A DNA stretch of 64,000 bases from Mesorhabditis belari (GCA_958450365.1 CAUEEP010000915.1:310001-374000), one strand, 5' to 3'. Shown: positions 53,701 through 64,000, numbered from the stretch's first letter. Notes: generated by a model not told the origin, from the sequence alone. Made by a program: numbers and translations.

Positions 53701-56431
53701 TCCAGGCCAAGCCATGCTTTGCTTTGGCCTTGGATTGGTCTGAAAGTTTGGTTCTACCACTAGCATTGCTTGCATCTATTTGCAAAGCCACATCATTACT
53801 ATTGTGGCTCTAAAAAAGAAATGCAGGTCGATCACAGCCAATCAATACTTTAAAAAGTTACCACTAATAAGCAAGTGCTATTTAGGTACTAAAAGAAATT
53901 GCCTTTTGGGATCTCTGAAATGTAGCTCTCATTCAACTCAGATAGAACCAAAACTCCTTTCAGTTTGAGAGGAAAAGAAACAACGCAAATTTTGCAAAGC
54001 AATTCTAATAGTGGCTAACAACTAGATTTCAAGTCTAAAATAAACAATTTTCTTACCTAATTCCTCGCAAATCTTCGCAAAATGGTGCTTCAAATTGTTC
54101 CCCATCCATGAAGTGGCTGAGTTTGGTGATGTGTAACGAACCCAGTGTGATCTTTAAATTAAAGTTTTAAAGTTAAAAAATTGGTTATTAGATTTTACGT
54201 TGCTTTCATTAACTAACCTGTCTGATGAGGCCAACGTTTTTGGATAAACATCAATGAGTAAAACGTGCAGTGTCACTTGCATAGCTCCTGCCTCAATATT
54301 CCAATCTTTTGGGTAATCTGAAATAACTATTTTTGATGATAAGGTCATTTTCTACTCACTTCCAGCATTCAGATTGTCGTCACATAAATGTAAATCAATC
54401 TTTTTCACTTGTAAATGATAGGAAGTTTGATCAAGATCTAATCGTCGGAACATTGAGTTAGCGGCCGCATGGATTTGCTGGGGTTCGGGTGATGGGATTA
54501 ATTGTGTTTTTGATGGAACGGGAACGGGAATCTGAAAAAGATGATATAGAATTATTAGAATAAGCGTTATCTATTAGCTAAAACTATGTATTTGAGTTAA
54601 AATCACCAAACTCTTCGAGAAATATCGAAAGAATGGACTTTCTTGAATAAAAATCTTCCAGTTCTTCTTTTTTCTCTTTCTTTTATTTTTTTTATCTTTA
54701 TCTTTACACTCACTGATGGAGCTGCCTTTTCAGCTGCATTAACTAGCTTCATCATATGACTGTAAAAGGCAATAGCTGAACGAATTTGCGGAAGAGTGGC
54801 CACCCAGAGAATATCATCAAGAAGCATCGAAATTCTAGCATGAATTACATTTCCATCTAAAAATCAAGTCTTAACTATTCTTCTAGTTTTTAACTTACTT
54901 TGCGAGTTTTTCTTGAGACAAATCCTAATCTTTCCCCCGCTTGTGATGAGTCGAAGTGGCGCGTTGATATTTCGTCGCTGAGTCTCTTCAGTTCGAGCGG
55001 AGGCCTCGATTCGCAGAAGTTGCCAGGATACCTAAGTTAGCGTTGTAAAATAAAGGAAGACAAATGCCATATAGAAATTCATTCAAAATCTTTACCTGTT
55101 TATAGCACAAAACCCGATGCGTTGTATGGCAGTGAAGCCGGGTTTTTCTCAAATCGTTTGTCAGGGCCCAGCCCGGCGTTCGTGACTCCACAGAAAGACG
55201 TGATAACTAGAATATATGAAAATACAGTCGACTCTCTCTATAACGGAATGGAAAGGGACAAAAAAAATGTTTCCATTATATAGAGTGCCGTTTCTTATAG
55301 CTTAGCGTTGACCGGGACCAAATCGCATTATATAGAGTTTTCCGCTATATAGAGTTCCGTTATACAGAGAATCGATTGTATATTTAAAATATAGTAATAT
55401 ATATGTTGTGTCCGATTTAGATTGAACTTATCGCGGACGTCCGATTTAGATTACAGTCTATATCGGACGTCCGATTTAGATTCAATCTAAATCTTATATA
55501 GATTGAACAATAATATAAACATGCTTAATATATGTTCTTAAGCGTTTTCTGTAGTTTTCTGCATTTTTCAAAGGTCTTTTATTGATTACAGTCTATATCG
55601 GACGTCCGATACAGATCGAACAATAACAAACGTGCTTAATATATGTTCTTAAGCGTTTTTTTCGGACGTCCGATTTAGATTGAATCTAAATCGGACACAA
55701 CATATATAATATATGTAAATTTATCTTGAAATTTAAAACTGACCATGAAAGACCCGCCAAAAGCACCGGAATCAAAGTTGATTTCGAGAGTATTTACATA
55801 AATGCTCATTCCTTCAACGATTTTCTCTGCAAATCCATAAGAACCAGTGTCTTGAGCGTCGCTGAAATATAAGAATTTATAAAATTCATATCAAAACTTA
55901 AATTGCATCGAAAAGATACTCACGAAAAAGGTTTTCGAGAAGTTGATGGAGAACGATCTGCTGACAAAACGATGCTCACTGTGATCTCGTCGATAAACTA
56001 AAAGACAATTGGTAAAGACAAAAGACAACAAAAGACAGCTTTGCTTAAAGCATTTATTAATCTGTTTACAATAATCTAATCGAATTTTCTTCAAAATCCT
56101 CACCAATTCCACCGGCTTTGATTTCAAATTTGTCCACGGTACCCTCACCGCCACTCGATTACAATTCGCTTTCTTAATCTTCAGCCATATCGGTAATTCT
56201 AATACCTCTGTGAGCACTTCCTGAAAATCTTGGCTTTCAATTATGCACATAATTTCTTTTTAAAGCCTTAAACTTTACCTCATTCAGCTCAATATTGCGC
56301 AACTCGGATTTCCCTTTGAGCACATCGAGACTGATCTGTTCGGGTTTGAGATTTCGAGCGAATCTGAAGAATTTTCAATGAAAATCAAGGAAAATCACTG
56401 ATAATTTCGTTTCCCTTTCTTACATAATCAT
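50728..56431 (-). CDS. BLTP3/UHRF1BP1-like (SHIP164-type) bridge lipid transfer protein, 5' exon block
   Basis: About 17 exons. In order: FARNLKPEQISLDVLKGKSE (56366), EVLTEVLELPIWLKIKKANC NRVAVRVPWTNLKSKP (56220), FIDEITVSIVLSADR, SDAQDTGSYGFAEKIVEGMS, SVESRTPGWALTNDLRKTRL, VSWQLLRIEASARTEETQRR with APLRLITSGGKIRICLKK, HARISMLLDDILWVATLPQI, VKKIDLHLCDDNLN, DYPKDWNIEAGAMQVTLHVL, SHWVRYTSPNSA, DETTRMRVQRSWPDLMSFNV and on to VRAKLLLTSGPLPSPYETNQ ending at the 50728 donor. The chorein-type N-terminus, the WxxxDLRKTR...WQ.xRIEA and LDDILWV motifs match human UHRF1BP1 and UHRF1BP1L. These rod-like proteins carry lipids between membranes on endosomal structures. The first exon is unresolved: an ATG at 56431 gives a start shorter than the family's IIKxQILKHL opening. 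Introns contain minisatellites and MITEs. I believe the C. elegans neighbour C44H4.4 is the counterpart. Confidence 0.75.
51345..51610. repeat. Minisatellite of 16-19-bp AGCTGTACAAGCTCTG units
   Basis: About 15 copies of (t)gaagctgtacaagctctg and gtaagctgtataagctctg in a BLTP3 intron. The units are themselves near-palindromic (agctgtacaagct). The repetitive open frames over it are artefacts. Confidence 0.9.
52662..52987. mobile_element. Foldback MITE with CGTAGCCGATTATGA ends
   Basis: 52662-52768 is inverted at 52865-52987 (e.g. caatgattctgcgttgaat, cactcattcataatc, aatcggctacgac). A separate end of the same kind (gtcgtaaccgattatgaatg) lies at 52479. The CGTAGCCG terminus recalls the foldback at 3897-4443. 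BLTP3 intron. Confidence 0.75.
53065..53165 (-). repeat. tRNA-like pseudogene in a BLTP3 intron
   Basis: The minus strand reads GCCTCGTTAGTCTAGTGGATAG (A-box) and, further on, AAGTTCGACCC (B-box), spaced as in a tRNA. The acceptor arms do not pair and the anticodon arm is unclear. Pseudogene or SINE head. Confidence 0.45.
55225..55378. mobile_element. TA-flanked MITE, 154 bp
   Basis: Ends CAGTCGACTCTCTCTATAACGGA and the complementary TCCGTTATACAGAGAATCGATTG, flanked by TA. Internal tatatagag repeats. BLTP3 intron. Size, TA duplication and CAGT-type ends fit a Tc1/mariner-derived MITE. Confidence 0.7.
55405..55700. repeat. Palindromic cluster of CGGACGTCCGATTTAGATT units
   Basis: The self-complementary core CGGACGTCCG occurs four or more times, with ATTTAGATTGAATCTAAAT palindromes. 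The outer ends tatatgttgtgtccgattta and taaatcggacacaacatata are inverted. It lies in the same BLTP3 intron as the MITE just before it. Likely a foldback that has expanded by internal duplication. Confidence 0.75.
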
Positions 56432-58489
56432 TTTAAAGGCCAAATATTTGTCAACAAATGGATGAGTTCAAATTGCAAGGCTCTTTTTCGTCTACTACTC
56501 AAAATAAGGATCTCAAAAGTTTTACAAACTTTTTTCAAAGAACAAGCTCCATTTTTTAAATACAAACAGTTGTCTAGCCATTTGGGTACAGAAATGTTTC
56601 GTATTTCTCATAGTCAGTCTCCTCTTCTCTCACGAGTATCTTTATGGGCTTTGTTCGAGTATTGTTCCCTTTCTTGTTCCCTTTCTCTTTCCCTTTCATT
56701 CAATTTTCTCTTTTTTTTTCTCCTCCTTTCCTGGATAATGTGTCAATCATCCTATTCCACTTTTTTTTTCCCTTATTTTTCAATTTTAACATTCAGCCCA
56801 TGAGAGAATTTTTAAACATATTGATTTTTTGACTAGTGTAAGGAAAATAGATAATTTTTCAAATTCCAAAAGTTATTCACATGGAAAACCTATAACCTAC
56901 TGCTAAATTAAACTTAAACAAAATCCTAATACTTGTGTTTGACCTAATACTTGTGTTATTCACATGGAAAACTTATAATCTACTGCTAAACTAAACTTAA
57001 ACAAAATTCTAATACTTGTGCTTGACCTAATACTTGTGTTATTCACATGGAAAAACTATAACTTACTGCTAAATTAAAATTAAACAAAATCCTAATACTT
57101 GTGTTTGACCTAATACTTGTGTTATTCACATAGAAAACTTATAACCTACTGCTAAACTAAACTTAAACAAAATTCTAATACTTGTGCTTGACCTAATACT
57201 TGTGTTATTCACATGGAAAACTTATAACCTACTGCTAAACTAAACTTAAACAAAATTCTAATACTTGTGTTTGACCAAAATTGATTCAAAGAAATAGGTA
57301 CTTCAATAATGTTGAAATGTTTAAAATCACAAACTTTGATAGATGTTTGACGAGTTGATTCTTGATGATGCTCGTCATTTTTCCGGTGTTTTAAACAAAG
57401 CACTTGCTCGAAAAAGAATGAATCATAGATGTTGACTGTCCAAATGTTACCGCTTTTGAAAGCCGATGAGAAACTGAAAATTCATGAACCGTTAATAAAA
57501 TCAAACAATTAGAATTGTTTATCGAAAAGAATTTCAAAGAAATTTCAATAATGTTTGAATCAATTTTCAAAAGATTTTTTTAATTAAGGTGAGATCTTCG
57601 AGTTTTGTAAAAAAATTCAAAAAAATTGGATTAAAAAAGTGAAGAGAAAGCGTGGATAAGCATTTGAATAGGCGCTGGAATAGGTGAAAGTAATGGAAAG
57701 GGGAAAAGAAAAGGGGAAAAAGAGGGAAAACGGGGTGAAAAAGCTGGCAAACAAGAAAGGCAAGTTATAGAAAAAAAGGGAAGAGGTTGAGCTATGAAGA
57801 GGCGGAGGGCAAAGAGAAAACCGGCGCAATCCTCTGCCTGCCAAAGGCAACCGCCGCAACGCTCACTTTTGCGTTGCGGCCTCCGTTTTTTCAACTAAAT
57901 CTCCTTGAATTCTACTTTTCAGGAGGTTTTCTCTATCTGATTCTCCTTTCGTGTCGTTTCCAGGATAGAATTGATGTTTATCTATAACCCTCTTTACTAA
58001 AAGAATCAAGAATGATCCAAGACTTGGTCCAAGCTTTTAAAGTCTATTCAATTCTTAAATTATAGCTAAATTTTCACTGATTTACACTGATCTGATCTGT
58101 TTTTGGATTCTAAATCTAAAATTTCTGATCACTAATCATTCTTCTGTTTTTATTTACGTTTTTGGTAAATAAACAGCTCATCGGAATTCAATTCACCGCT
58201 TTTCCTTTTGTTGATTCGATTCCTGAAATACTTTTGCACTTATTCTGCACTTTTTAAAAATAGAATTATAATTAAATTTGCTAAAGAATAAAATACATTA
58301 GTGGAGTGGAATGTATAGAATTTTAACTTAAAAATGTATGACTAAGCACTTGGTCAAAACATCTGATCGATCACGTGATTTTTTTTGAGTCAATAAATTG
58401 CATCACTGTTTTTTTTTCTCTTTTCCTTCTTTGACTTTTTAAATCTATTCATCTATTCAAAATAAATCTATTCATCTTTTATGTAGAAG
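56432..58489. other. Divergent intergenic region between BLTP3 and tap-1
   Basis: Contains the 84-bp tandem repeat (56872-57290), CT-rich tracts and a short GC-rich hairpin near 57835-57885 (ccgccgcaacg / cgttgcggc). The missing first exon of the BLTP3 gene should lie here if it exists; I could not identify it with confidence. Confidence 0.45.
56872..57290. repeat. 84-bp tandem repeat, five copies
   Basis: Unit starts ttattcacatggaaaac and ends cctaatacttgtg; copies begin near 56872, 56956, 57040, 57124 and 57208 with few differences. Each unit contains two gacctaatacttgtg-like pieces. No coding potential. Confidence 0.9.
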
Positions 58490-58618
58490 AGCTGTTTTCA
58501 CGAAAGACATCGGATCGGGGGCCGAAGAGGCCGCGGCTTTTGTCCGATCCACACACGAAAGACCCAAACAAGCAGAACAATCCGAATAACATCGTCTTCA
58601 AGCAGCCATCTTCCCAAG
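58490..58618 (+). other. Probable 5' UTR exon of tap-1
   Basis: A GC-rich island (gatcgggggccgaagaggcc gcggc) ends at a GTGAGC donor (58619), and CACTTACAG at 58864 accepts just 16 bp before the tap-1 start. No start codon in it gives a usable frame. It contains a ggatcgg/ccgatcc stem. Could instead be a small structured RNA. Confidence 0.35.
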
Positions 58619-58879
58619 TGAGCTAATCTAGTTAAGATAAAAGTCTTATTAAAATACTTACAAGAATTTTAAGATTGTTTTGAGTTTATTCAGAAATTTC
58701 TTGACAAAGGAAACTCTGCCTATGACACTAGCAACAATGAGAAGTTTTTGCAAAATCAATCCACGAATTCGTAGCAAGAATACAGCCAAATTTAAGGCAA
58801 AAACTAATCCCAAAAGTTTAGACATCCAAGAATTATTTAAAACCTTGAAATCTAACACTTACAGCATCTTGGGAGCAAA

Positions 58880-61782
58880 ATGGAAGAGATCGCTGACGAC
58901 CTTCTTGATTCGGCTGAGAAGTGCGAAAATGCTGGGATGGGTATTTCAAGCCAAATCTATTATTATAAAGGAGGAAGAACTGAGCCACATGGAGAGCCAC
59001 CAGATATCGCATTTCATGTGAAGTAAGTTTACCAAAGCATTTAATTTCTTTTACTTTTTAGAACCACTCAATCAGAGCCTGATACTCTCCGTGTTTTTGG
59101 GCTCTTCACAGGGTATAATGGATCCACGAGATTTGCAAAATATGCCGCTAACAGAATGGTTTTCGAAATGCTTATGGAGCCGAATCATCTTATAAAAGCT
59201 TCGGATAACAATGACAAGGTTGGCTACAGTTTACTAGACAAATGAGACATTTGTCTAGTATGTTTTTAGTTTGATTTAATATAATAGCTTTGTATATGAT
59301 AGCTTTTCTTAATGAAAAGATCAAGCTCTAGATCTTGGACGTGATGCGAGAATCTTTCGACAACGTGGAAAGAATCGTGAACGAGGAGATCAAAGAGAAA
59401 CTCTCACATATGAAGATCATGAGCTGGGATCTAGAGAGACTTCAACCAAATCTGCAAAATCAGGACACGTATAGAACAATCCAGTCAAGAATAACGGACT
59501 TAAACAATGATGTGAGTGAGCTAGAGTAGACGATAAACTTTCGTGTTCAGCTCAAAGCTGGCAGTACTGCGTTGGTTGTGATGATGATCGAGAAGAGACT
59601 CTTTGTGTTGAATTGTGGGAATTCAAGGTAAACTCAAGTTTTGATGTAAAATCTAACCATTTTAGATTGTTATTGGTTTCAATGGAGGCTGATAAACCCA
59701 GATGTGAACTCTTGAATGATGTGCACGATTGTGGAAACAACGAAGAACAGAAAAGACTCTCTGATGCTGGAGTTGATACAGCGGTGAGAGAAATCTCTAC
59801 AATTAAAAGTTTAATGATAAAAACATCAAATCTATGATTTGTATTTATTTATTAAGTTTAGAACTTGGCCTACGTTCCTACGAGAGGAATCGGTGACACT
59901 TTTCATAAGAAAGATTTCGCTCCAGATGGAATTGGCTATGTTGTACCGGAGCCTGGAGTGTTTCGCTACGAAGTAAAGCCGTTTTTTTAAAAGAATCTTC
60001 AACATATTTCAGCTTGATCCTTCTTGCCAATATTTGATCATAATCTCCTCTGGTGTTTTCAAGAACGTGAAAGAGTCAATGAAGCACAAGGAGAGCAACA
60101 AAGTGATTACGGATGAGGCTGTGAATTGGTGGGTTGTTGAGACTATCGGAAAGCTTGAAAAGCTAATTTTTATGCAAAAGTTTAAAAGCTCAATATCACA
60201 GTATTTATTGGAATATTTAAATTATCATTAATTTTTAATATCTTTTTATGGTTAAGCTTAGAGTGTGTTTCTCGTGATTAATGCGCTTTAAAAAGTCTAT
60301 CGTAATTGCGTAAATTTGTTTATGTGCAAATTTAAACTCTTTTCACTTTTTAATTTGGTAGATTTTGTGCGTTTTAGTTGAAAGATAATTTGTTAAGCTA
60401 AGTTTATACGGCATGTAAAGAGATTCGAAGACAATGGAGTAGAAGGGAAACGAGAGAAACGAAACAAAATCATTTTAGAATTTTAAACAGAAAACATGGG
60501 CGGAACAATATAATAAGAAGGGGATGTGGGGAGGAAGGTAGGCTTAAAACACGCTACAAAAGAGGGATAGTTTTTAGAAGGGGGAAGAAAACTTAAGGGA
60601 CTCGGCATAAAAACGATAAAAAAATGATAAAAAAAGAACAAAAACGGGGGTGGGACAAATGCGACCTTTTTTTGCGCACCTGGACATTTGCGCACCTTTT
60701 TTTTGCTGGAAAAGGCCTTAGGCAAGGCCGTAGAGCTTCAAAAATGTTTTCATAGAAGGGAATCGTATGCGTAGATTCAGAATTTTGACAAATCAAATCT
60801 CGCTGACACGTCAAATTTGGGCTAAAAGGCAAAAACTACGCAACTTAACGCTTTTCCGCAGTTTTTGCCTTTTAGCCCAAATTTGACGTGTCAGCGAGGT
60901 CTGATTTGTCGAAATTCGGAATCTACGCATACAATTCCCTTATATGGAAATATTTCCGAAGCTCTAGGGCCTTGCCTAAGGCCTTTTCCAGCAAAAAAAA
61001 GGTGCGCAAATGTCCAGGTGCGCAAAAAAAGGTCGCATTTGTCCCACCCCCAAAAAATGATAAAAAAAAACAACAAAAACTGATAAAAACGATAAATATT
61101 CCATCACGCAAATGGAAAAATGGCGAAAGGGGAGTCTTTATCCGGGGTACGGTAGCGCATCCACGTTTTAGAAAGTGCCGCGCCGTTTCCGCACCAGTTC
61201 CTTAAAAACCACACGTCAAGAGGAATCTAACTGCAGAAAAGCTATCAAAAATCATAAAAGTTTAAAGCTAATTGCAAGCTAAGTCCCAATTCCAGGCAAA
61301 TTATGGACTATGTGCTGCACGAGGTGAAAAACGCCTACACTCCCTCGTACACCTCAATCGCTCAAGGGACTCTCGATTTGATTGGACGAGTGCATTTCGA
61401 TAATTTTGCAAAGGTTTATTGATTAGAAATTTAGATTAGAAAGCACAAATAACTGTTCAAAATTTAGGGTGAAATGGATGTAAGAATTCGAGAGGGAATG
61501 TCCCTATTGCTTGTTGATTTGACGGCTTCAGCTGCCACCGAATATCCCGTTTCTCAATTGCTGGATACTCAGCTTTCTATAACGGTGAACAAAAATGAGA
61601 AATATTCATTAAAAATAGACATGTATACTTGTAAATTTCAATTCTTTCAGAGCTTCGATCAAGAAATCGAGCCTTATGTCGACATTTATGACATTGAATC
61701 TCAACCTAATCGCAAAGAAATCATCGCCGACCTCAAAAAACTTGAAATCTTTGATTGTGATTCTTTAGATATGATTGAATGA
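58880..61782 (+). CDS. tap-1: TAK1-binding protein 1-like (TAP-1/TAB1), PP2C-like pseudophosphatase
   Basis: About ten exons: 58880-59022 (MEEIADDLLDSAEKCENAGM), about 59063-59219 (LRVFGLFTGYNGSTRFAKYA), about 59332-59511, about 59551-59630 (LKAGSTALVVMMIEKRLFVL, NCGNS), about 59665-59782, about 59863-59972 (NLAYVPTRGIGDTFHKKDFA), 60013-60179 (SCQYLIIISSGVFK), 61296-61413, 61468-61585 (RIREGMSLLLVDLTASA) and 61651-61782, TGA. The PP2C fold is recognisable, but the usual DGHGG metal motif is replaced by TGYNG, as in human TAB1 (NGYDG), so it should be catalytically dead and act as a scaffold that activates TAK1/MOM-4 in the Wnt/NLK branch. AATAAA at 61870. A foldback sits in the 1.1-kb intron 60180-61295. 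Neighbour order matches C. elegans, where tap-1 lies beside sym-1. Confidence 0.9.
60640..61060. mobile_element. 420-bp palindrome in a tap-1 intron
   Basis: The left arm (gtgggacaaatgcgacct, tgcgcacctggacatttgcg, ctggaaaaggccttaggc) is mirrored on the right. The centre is gctaaaaggcaaaaactacg against its complement, with a loop of only about 15 bp. The fold is close to a perfect cruciform. Both arms carry matching false open frames (MPFSPNLTCQR). Foldback DNA element. Confidence 0.85.
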
Positions 61783-63181
61783 TTCGAAAAACTGTGATAT
61801 TTGATTCTTATTTTGTTTTTTTTGTTAACCAGTGTCCAAACTTTGATAATCGTTCAGTGTACGGGTGTGAATAAATGTTCAGATTTATATTTTTATCAAA
61901 ATGGATTAGAAAAAAGAAATACAAAAGATGCTCAAGAGCAATGAGAACTAAAGAAATAAAAACCATAAATAAATGACTGAAATCAAATGTAAAAAGACTG
62001 AAATCAAAGATTTTCCTTTCTAAATCAGTTTTTCCATTTTTTCAGCCCATGAAAAATCGGTTGTTTGAAAGATTTGATAACCAAACATTGTTAAAACATC
62101 TTTTTAAAAATCGGCTACATTTTCAGCTATTGATTTGGTGCTTAGCTTTCATAAATCTGTATTCTAGCGAATGTCGAAACAAAGCTATCAACCATTTCTC
62201 CGAATCCTTCCCACTCCTACGTTAAAAAGACAAAATTCTAGTGTTGGCGTGTTATTGAAAGTCGATGAAAAGCTCAATGAGAAGGATCACTTTACAAGTA
62301 TTGCGAAGAAATTCTCAGAGTTCTTTCTTGGCTTCAATTTTGACAAACACAGACTAGGGTTAAATAGGGTTGAATTAGGGTTGAATTTGGCGCTTTGGAG
62401 CTAATCTACAGTACTGGACAATGAAATATGATATTTGAAAAACGATCGTCACTTTCGCGCGTCTATAACTCCGTTGTCTTTGAGTTTAAACGATTAGTGT
62501 TATACATTTTCTGAAAGCTCTTTTCAAGGGCTACACAATAGTAATATTAATATTTAGAAATACGGTAAAGACAAGGGAGTTACAGACGCTCGAAAGTGAC
62601 GATCTTTTTTCAAATATGATATTTCATTGTCCAGTAGTGTACCAAGCAGATGTAAATACTGAACACCCTGTAGGGTTGTTGTCTAGTTTCTAAAGGATTT
62701 CTCTAAAATTCTTTGCTCGATCGCAAATAGATGAAGCTCTAAAGTCTAGCGTTTGACTTTTATTTAGTCATTGTCAGAATTAAAGTTTTATTAAAACACA
62801 AAAATTGAATTAGAAATCGACCAGCTTTCCGAGGGAATCAAGAAAAATATTCGAGATCAAGAGAAACTAATAAAAAATGAGGCAAAACAATGAAAATCTG
62901 TAACGGTAAGAGATGACATAAATTTTAGTTTCAAAATGAATAAAGCAAACAATTTTGCAGAGGTAATTTAAGAAAAAAAACTCAAATTTGCAATAAATGA
63001 AAGACGGTTTAAAGAAAATTCCAAACAAAAACGATTCTAAATCTTTTGAAAAGTAGCTCAGAAAGATTTTTAACTTGATTTATTGCTAAAGAGGGCTATA
63101 GTCTATCAATTAATGAAATAAAAACTATAGATTAGCCTCGTTTTTTGTCCTGGAATTGATTAAAATTCAAAACTTTTCATG
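61783..63181. other. Intergenic DNA between tap-1 and the right-edge gene
   Basis: Contains the tap-1 polyadenylation signal, a short plus frame at 62171-62404 (MSKQSYQPFLRILPTPTLKR) without splice support, the MITE at 62409-62639 and AT-rich sequence. No gene is supported. Confidence 0.45.
62409..62639. mobile_element. TA-flanked MITE with CAGTACTGGACAATGAAAT ends
   Basis: CAGTACTGGACAATGAAATA is inverted at the right as TATTTCATTGTCCAGTAGTG, with TA at both flanks; the inverted repeats reach about 55 bp and include gtcactttcg / cgaaagtgac. The CAGTxCTGGxCAA terminus is typical of Tc1-like elements. 231 bp, non-autonomous. Confidence 0.8.
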
Positions 63182-63596
63182 TCACCGATTCAATCTTCTC
63201 AAAAATCGTTGATTCTCTTTTCGATCAAGGAAATCTTGATTGACCTCTTCCTCGGAGTCCGTGATCATCTATAAATCTCATTTTTTTCATTTTTATATCC
63301 CTTTTCATATAGGGATAAAATTTTAAACCATTGTGCTTTATCAAAAAAAACTTGTTAGTGCTTGGGCTACGACCACTTACCACTTCGTTGTGAAAAACGA
63401 TTTGTGTCCAACTGAAACCTTTTTTTTTGGATTAACTTTAGACTTATGTACTTCGCTTAAAATTGATTTAAAAGAATGACATGCAATAAACCTGAGTGAT
63501 ATTTACTGGATTATAAGCTGGAGCACTCATTTGAGAGGTACGACGAGATTTTCGAGCTGACGCTGGATGAGGAGGGTAATACGAATTACCATCCAT
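63182..63596 (-). CDS. Short basic/acidic protein, C-terminal or complete, unrecognised
   Basis: Two exons with compatible phase: 63596-63492 (MDGNSYYPPHPASARKSRRT, then MSAPAYNPVNITQ) and 63268-63182 (MITDSEEEVNQDFLDRKENQ, ending LRRLNR, TGA). The first ATG directly follows a TTCAG acceptor, which fits either a trans-spliced start (64-aa protein) or an internal exon of a gene continuing beyond the window. A third piece near 63410-63380 has good splice ends but the wrong phase. Ser/Arg-rich first half, Glu-rich second half; no domain recognised. Confidence 0.45.
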
Positions 63597-63814
63597 CTGA
63601 ACGAGAATTTAGAACTTTTTCGTGAGCTTTTTCATTGTTTTTTAATACTTATTTTATTTGATTTATCTTTTAAATGAAAGCTTTTAAGCTTTGCATAAAA
63701 TTTGAATTTCTTTACAAATCTCTAAAGGTAATGAAACTTTGCACCAAAGAATTTGAGTCAAAAATATCAGCTTTACTTTCAGTTAACTCCCGCTGGAGTA
63801 AACGAGATCAAGTG

Positions 63815-64000
63815 CGTTGTGGTGTAATGGTTATCACCGTTACCCGGTAAGCAAAAGGTTGGTGGTTCGAGTCCCAGCGGCGGAAGTTTTTGATCTGCCC
63901 TAGTTCCAACTGGGGACCAGGGTAGGATAGGCTCTGCAATGCAATGCAATGCTAAGGTCTTCATACCTAGTTTCGAGAGCACCCCAGGCCTATCAATCGA
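63815..64000 (+). repeat. tRNA-derived SINE, cut by the window edge
   Basis: GTGGTGTAATGGTTATCACC (A-box-like) and GGTGGTTCGAGTCCC (B-box) are spaced as in a tRNA, followed by a non-tRNA body (ctgccctagttccaactggggacc ... ). The acceptor stem does not pair. The minus-strand frame GLEPPTFCLPGNGDNHYTTT is what such tRNA-derived repeats typically encode by chance. Confidence 0.6.

Noticed and set aside
57617..57987. Overlapping frames rich in Phe/Pro/Ser around a GC-rich hairpin
   Set aside because: Composition reflects CT-rich tracts; searched as a possible BLTP3 first exon, but no IIKxQILKHL-like sequence was found.
58658..58858. Minus frame ending KLKTILKFL before a GTAAG donor, as BLTP3 exon 1
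   Set aside because: The phase fits the exon at 56366 and the end weakly resembles the family N-terminus, but the rest is AT-driven hydrophobic sequence overlapping the tap-1 leader region; too weak to call.
60593..61205. Mirror-image frames MPFSPNLTCQR on both strands
   Set aside because: Produced by the palindrome in the tap-1 intron.
63815..63890. Functional tRNA gene at the right edge
   Set aside because: Acceptor stem does not pair, the anticodon arm forms an abnormal palindrome, and the sequence continues into a SINE-like body.

Overview
The window is nuclear DNA of a nematode, most likely a rhabditid (clade V). Evidence: AT-rich sequence, many short introns (about 45-65 bp) with GTAAG donors and TTTTCAG/TTTTAG acceptors, nematode-only families (an Srh-like chemoreceptor, sym-1/let-4-type LRR proteins), and trans-splice-like acceptors just before start codons. 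All exon models were made by eye from splice signals and reading phase. Layout: 1-2.6 kb, a small secreted cysteine-rich peptide gene with GATA motifs and two decayed tandem copies. 3.1-12.3 kb, two tandem minus-strand genes for a seven-helix membrane protein, separated by foldback and Tc1/mariner-type elements. 13.2-14.0 kb, a CAGA/CAGG simple-sequence block. 14.4-14.9 kb, a dead Tc1-like transposase. 15.3-19.6 kb, an Srh-like receptor gene that carries in-frame stops, a pogo-like transposon and a large foldback. 20.4-21.7 kb, an R3HCC1-like gene (minus). From 22.2 to about 56.4 kb on the minus strand lies one BLTP3/UHRF1BP1-type lipid-transfer protein gene in two exon blocks (22.2-24.4 and 50.7-56.4 kb). 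Four plus-strand extracellular LRR genes (26.3-29.8, 32.8-37.5, 39.5-43.4, 46.2-50.6 kb) sit in the 26.3-kb gap between those blocks. 58.9-61.8 kb holds a complete TAB1/TAP-1 gene (plus), and the right edge has a small minus-strand gene and a tRNA-derived repeat.

From memory, C. elegans has sym-1, let-4 and another eLRR gene next to tap-1 on X (cosmid C44H4), so this looks like conserved microsynteny. The eLRR proteins are expected to act in the apical extracellular matrix of epithelia, TAP-1 in TAK1/MOM-4 signalling, and BLTP3 in bulk lipid transfer on endosomal membranes. They are neighbours, with no sign of one shared pathway.

The most striking feature is the apparent nesting of the whole eLRR cluster inside one antisense intron of the BLTP3 gene, supported by matching splice phase and by a missing stop on one block and a missing start on the other. 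Second is the density of palindromic/foldback elements and minisatellites in introns and intergenic DNA.
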